Assembly (NCBI RefSeq): GCF_901000735.1
Contig: NC_081546.1
Location: 9,760,254 to 9,824,253, forward strand
Source of the DNA: Corylus avellana
Taxonomy: Eukaryota; Streptophyta; Magnoliopsida; Fagales; Betulaceae
Reading direction: 5' to 3'
Length of the DNA: 64,000 nt
Below the pieces are notes generated by a model. It saw only the letters and a program-made list of their open reading frames with translations, did not search any database and was not told the origin of the DNA. Within the stretch, counting starts at the first letter, position 1, and each line of letters starts with the position of its first letter. The translations under genes were made by a program, and so were the position numbers. Of the stretch, positions 63,111 through 64,000 are shown piece by piece.

Positions 63111-64000
63111 CTATGCGCACATCCTGCTAAGTATGTCCATCGTAGCCTCAACAAGGTCCTCCTCCTTTACTCTAGATGCACATGACCTTCTCAATACGCC
63201 TTCCCTAATACTATGAACCTCGTCCAACATATCATCCAGTCCGAGATTAAAACCCTCAACTTCATTGTCCTCTATGGACGCACGCTTACTGGCACGTGAG
63301 TCACGTGACCCACTATGTGATACTTTTCGCTTTTCTTTGGACTTGGACGGACCCTTTGGTGCCGATGTACCACCATCTGACAGGACAATGACTGGCGCTG
63401 GGGTATTAAGGTCGAACCTGTTATCCCCCTCGTCTGAATTAAGTGGGGTGATAATACTGGTCATACTTCCTAGTAGCAGTTGTTTTAACAAATATATTGC
63501 AAAGGAGATCATAGTATGGTGGTCCACCACCTTTAAAACGCTAGTACTTCTCAAGATGTTCCTGCAAAATTTTACGTCGATGGTCAGCTGCAGATAAGTA
63601 GTTGAGATTTTTAAAATTTTGTAATGGAATGTGCGAAAGGAGGTGAGAGGCATACATATTTCAGTCGTTCCCACTGTGCATCCGATGCAGATACCACGTT
63701 GGTCACTGGATCCCAGCCAAAACCCGTGATAAAATCCCCTTTCAAGAGTGCTGAGAAATCCGTGTAATTAGCTTTAAACATTTTAATTTTATTCTTCAAC
63801 TGCTCGGATGTGAATTCGTGTGGATGAATAAGGCCATTCAGCATGTTTGTGATCTCATTGACCAATGTTGGGGGGCATGGGGATTTTACGCCAATGTTTG
63901 CCTTGTCCAGCAGAATATATATCAATTGATATTTGTGGGTAGGAAACCATTTGGCAACCTCTTTTGATGCGCGCTTATTGCATAGGGCTGGGTGATTACG
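63111..64000 (-). pseudogene. Harbinger ORF1: Myb/SANT-like protein, runs off the right edge
   Basis: From the right edge leftwards the minus strand reads KEVAKWFPTHKYQLIYILLD, LNGLIHPHEFTSEQLKNKI, KMFKANYTDFSALL, GFGWDPVTNVVSASDAQWER, a Myb_DNA-bind_3-type domain. A likely donor (TAT|GTATGC near 63660) and acceptor (TTTTGCAG near 63562) join it to EHLEKY-stop-RFKGGGPPYYDLLCNI, the expected end of that domain with a TAG inside. A further stop or frameshift precedes RFDLNTPAPVIVL and a basic/acidic C-terminus with VEGFNLGLDDMLDEV. In Harbinger elements ORF1 is needed together with the transposase. Same strand as the transposase, 0.75 kb away. Confidence 0.78.

Overview
This window is plant nuclear DNA, most likely from a woody eudicot. 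The support is GT-AG introns, one host gene recognisable as a cytosolic cytokinin dehydrogenase (CKX7 type), long AT-rich intergenic stretches, and a dense mix of plant LINEs, Ty1/copia and Ty3/gypsy LTR pieces, CACTA, hAT, Mutator-type and PIF/Harbinger elements. I cannot name the species from the sequence. There are seven N gaps. Six are exactly 100 bases, the usual placeholder for a gap of unknown size, and two of them sit exactly between near-identical sequence copies.

Layout. 0-6.5 kb: a copia 3' LTR inside a decayed minus-strand LINE; a complete 1.3 kb CACTA element with a 3-bp target duplication that carries a piece of a V-ATPase subunit G gene; then a plus-strand LINE tail split by a TIR element. 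6.5-14 kb: mostly empty, with two foldback MITEs and one hypothetical coiled-coil protein (12129-12791). 14.3-22.8 kb: nested LTR sequences without coding capacity, including a clean 1.84 kb solo LTR with a 5-bp target duplication. 22.8-28.2 kb: empty sequence, then a probable gypsy LTR, primer binding site and gag start. 29.6-33 kb: a GGGTCGTGTC-rich TIR element, a broken GRF zinc-finger gene and a Mutator-like foldback MITE. 33.2-39.5 kb: the CKX7-like gene, whose first two exons appear twice around an N gap. 40.7-45.2 kb: TE fragments, including a gypsy gag-protease remnant. 45.6-54.7 kb: a degenerate L1-type LINE, again present twice around an N gap; copy 2 carries a hAT insertion whose empty site is seen in copy 1. 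55-59.4 kb: repeats and empty sequence. 59.4-64 kb: a small two-exon GRF zinc-finger gene, then a minus-strand PIF/Harbinger element with a transposase and a Myb/SANT-like ORF1 running off the right edge.

How it fits together. Only the CKX7-like gene is clearly a working host gene; it would degrade cytokinins in the cytosol. The GRF zinc-finger gene and the coiled-coil protein are possible genes of unknown role. Almost everything else is transposon sequence at various stages of decay. The features most worth a second look are the gene fragment inside the CACTA element, the filled/empty hAT site, the two gap-flanked duplications that look like unmerged haplotypes, the microinversion inside the LINE reverse transcriptase, and a family of foldback MITEs with 9-bp target duplications. 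I found no CRISPR array, operon or other prokaryotic system.
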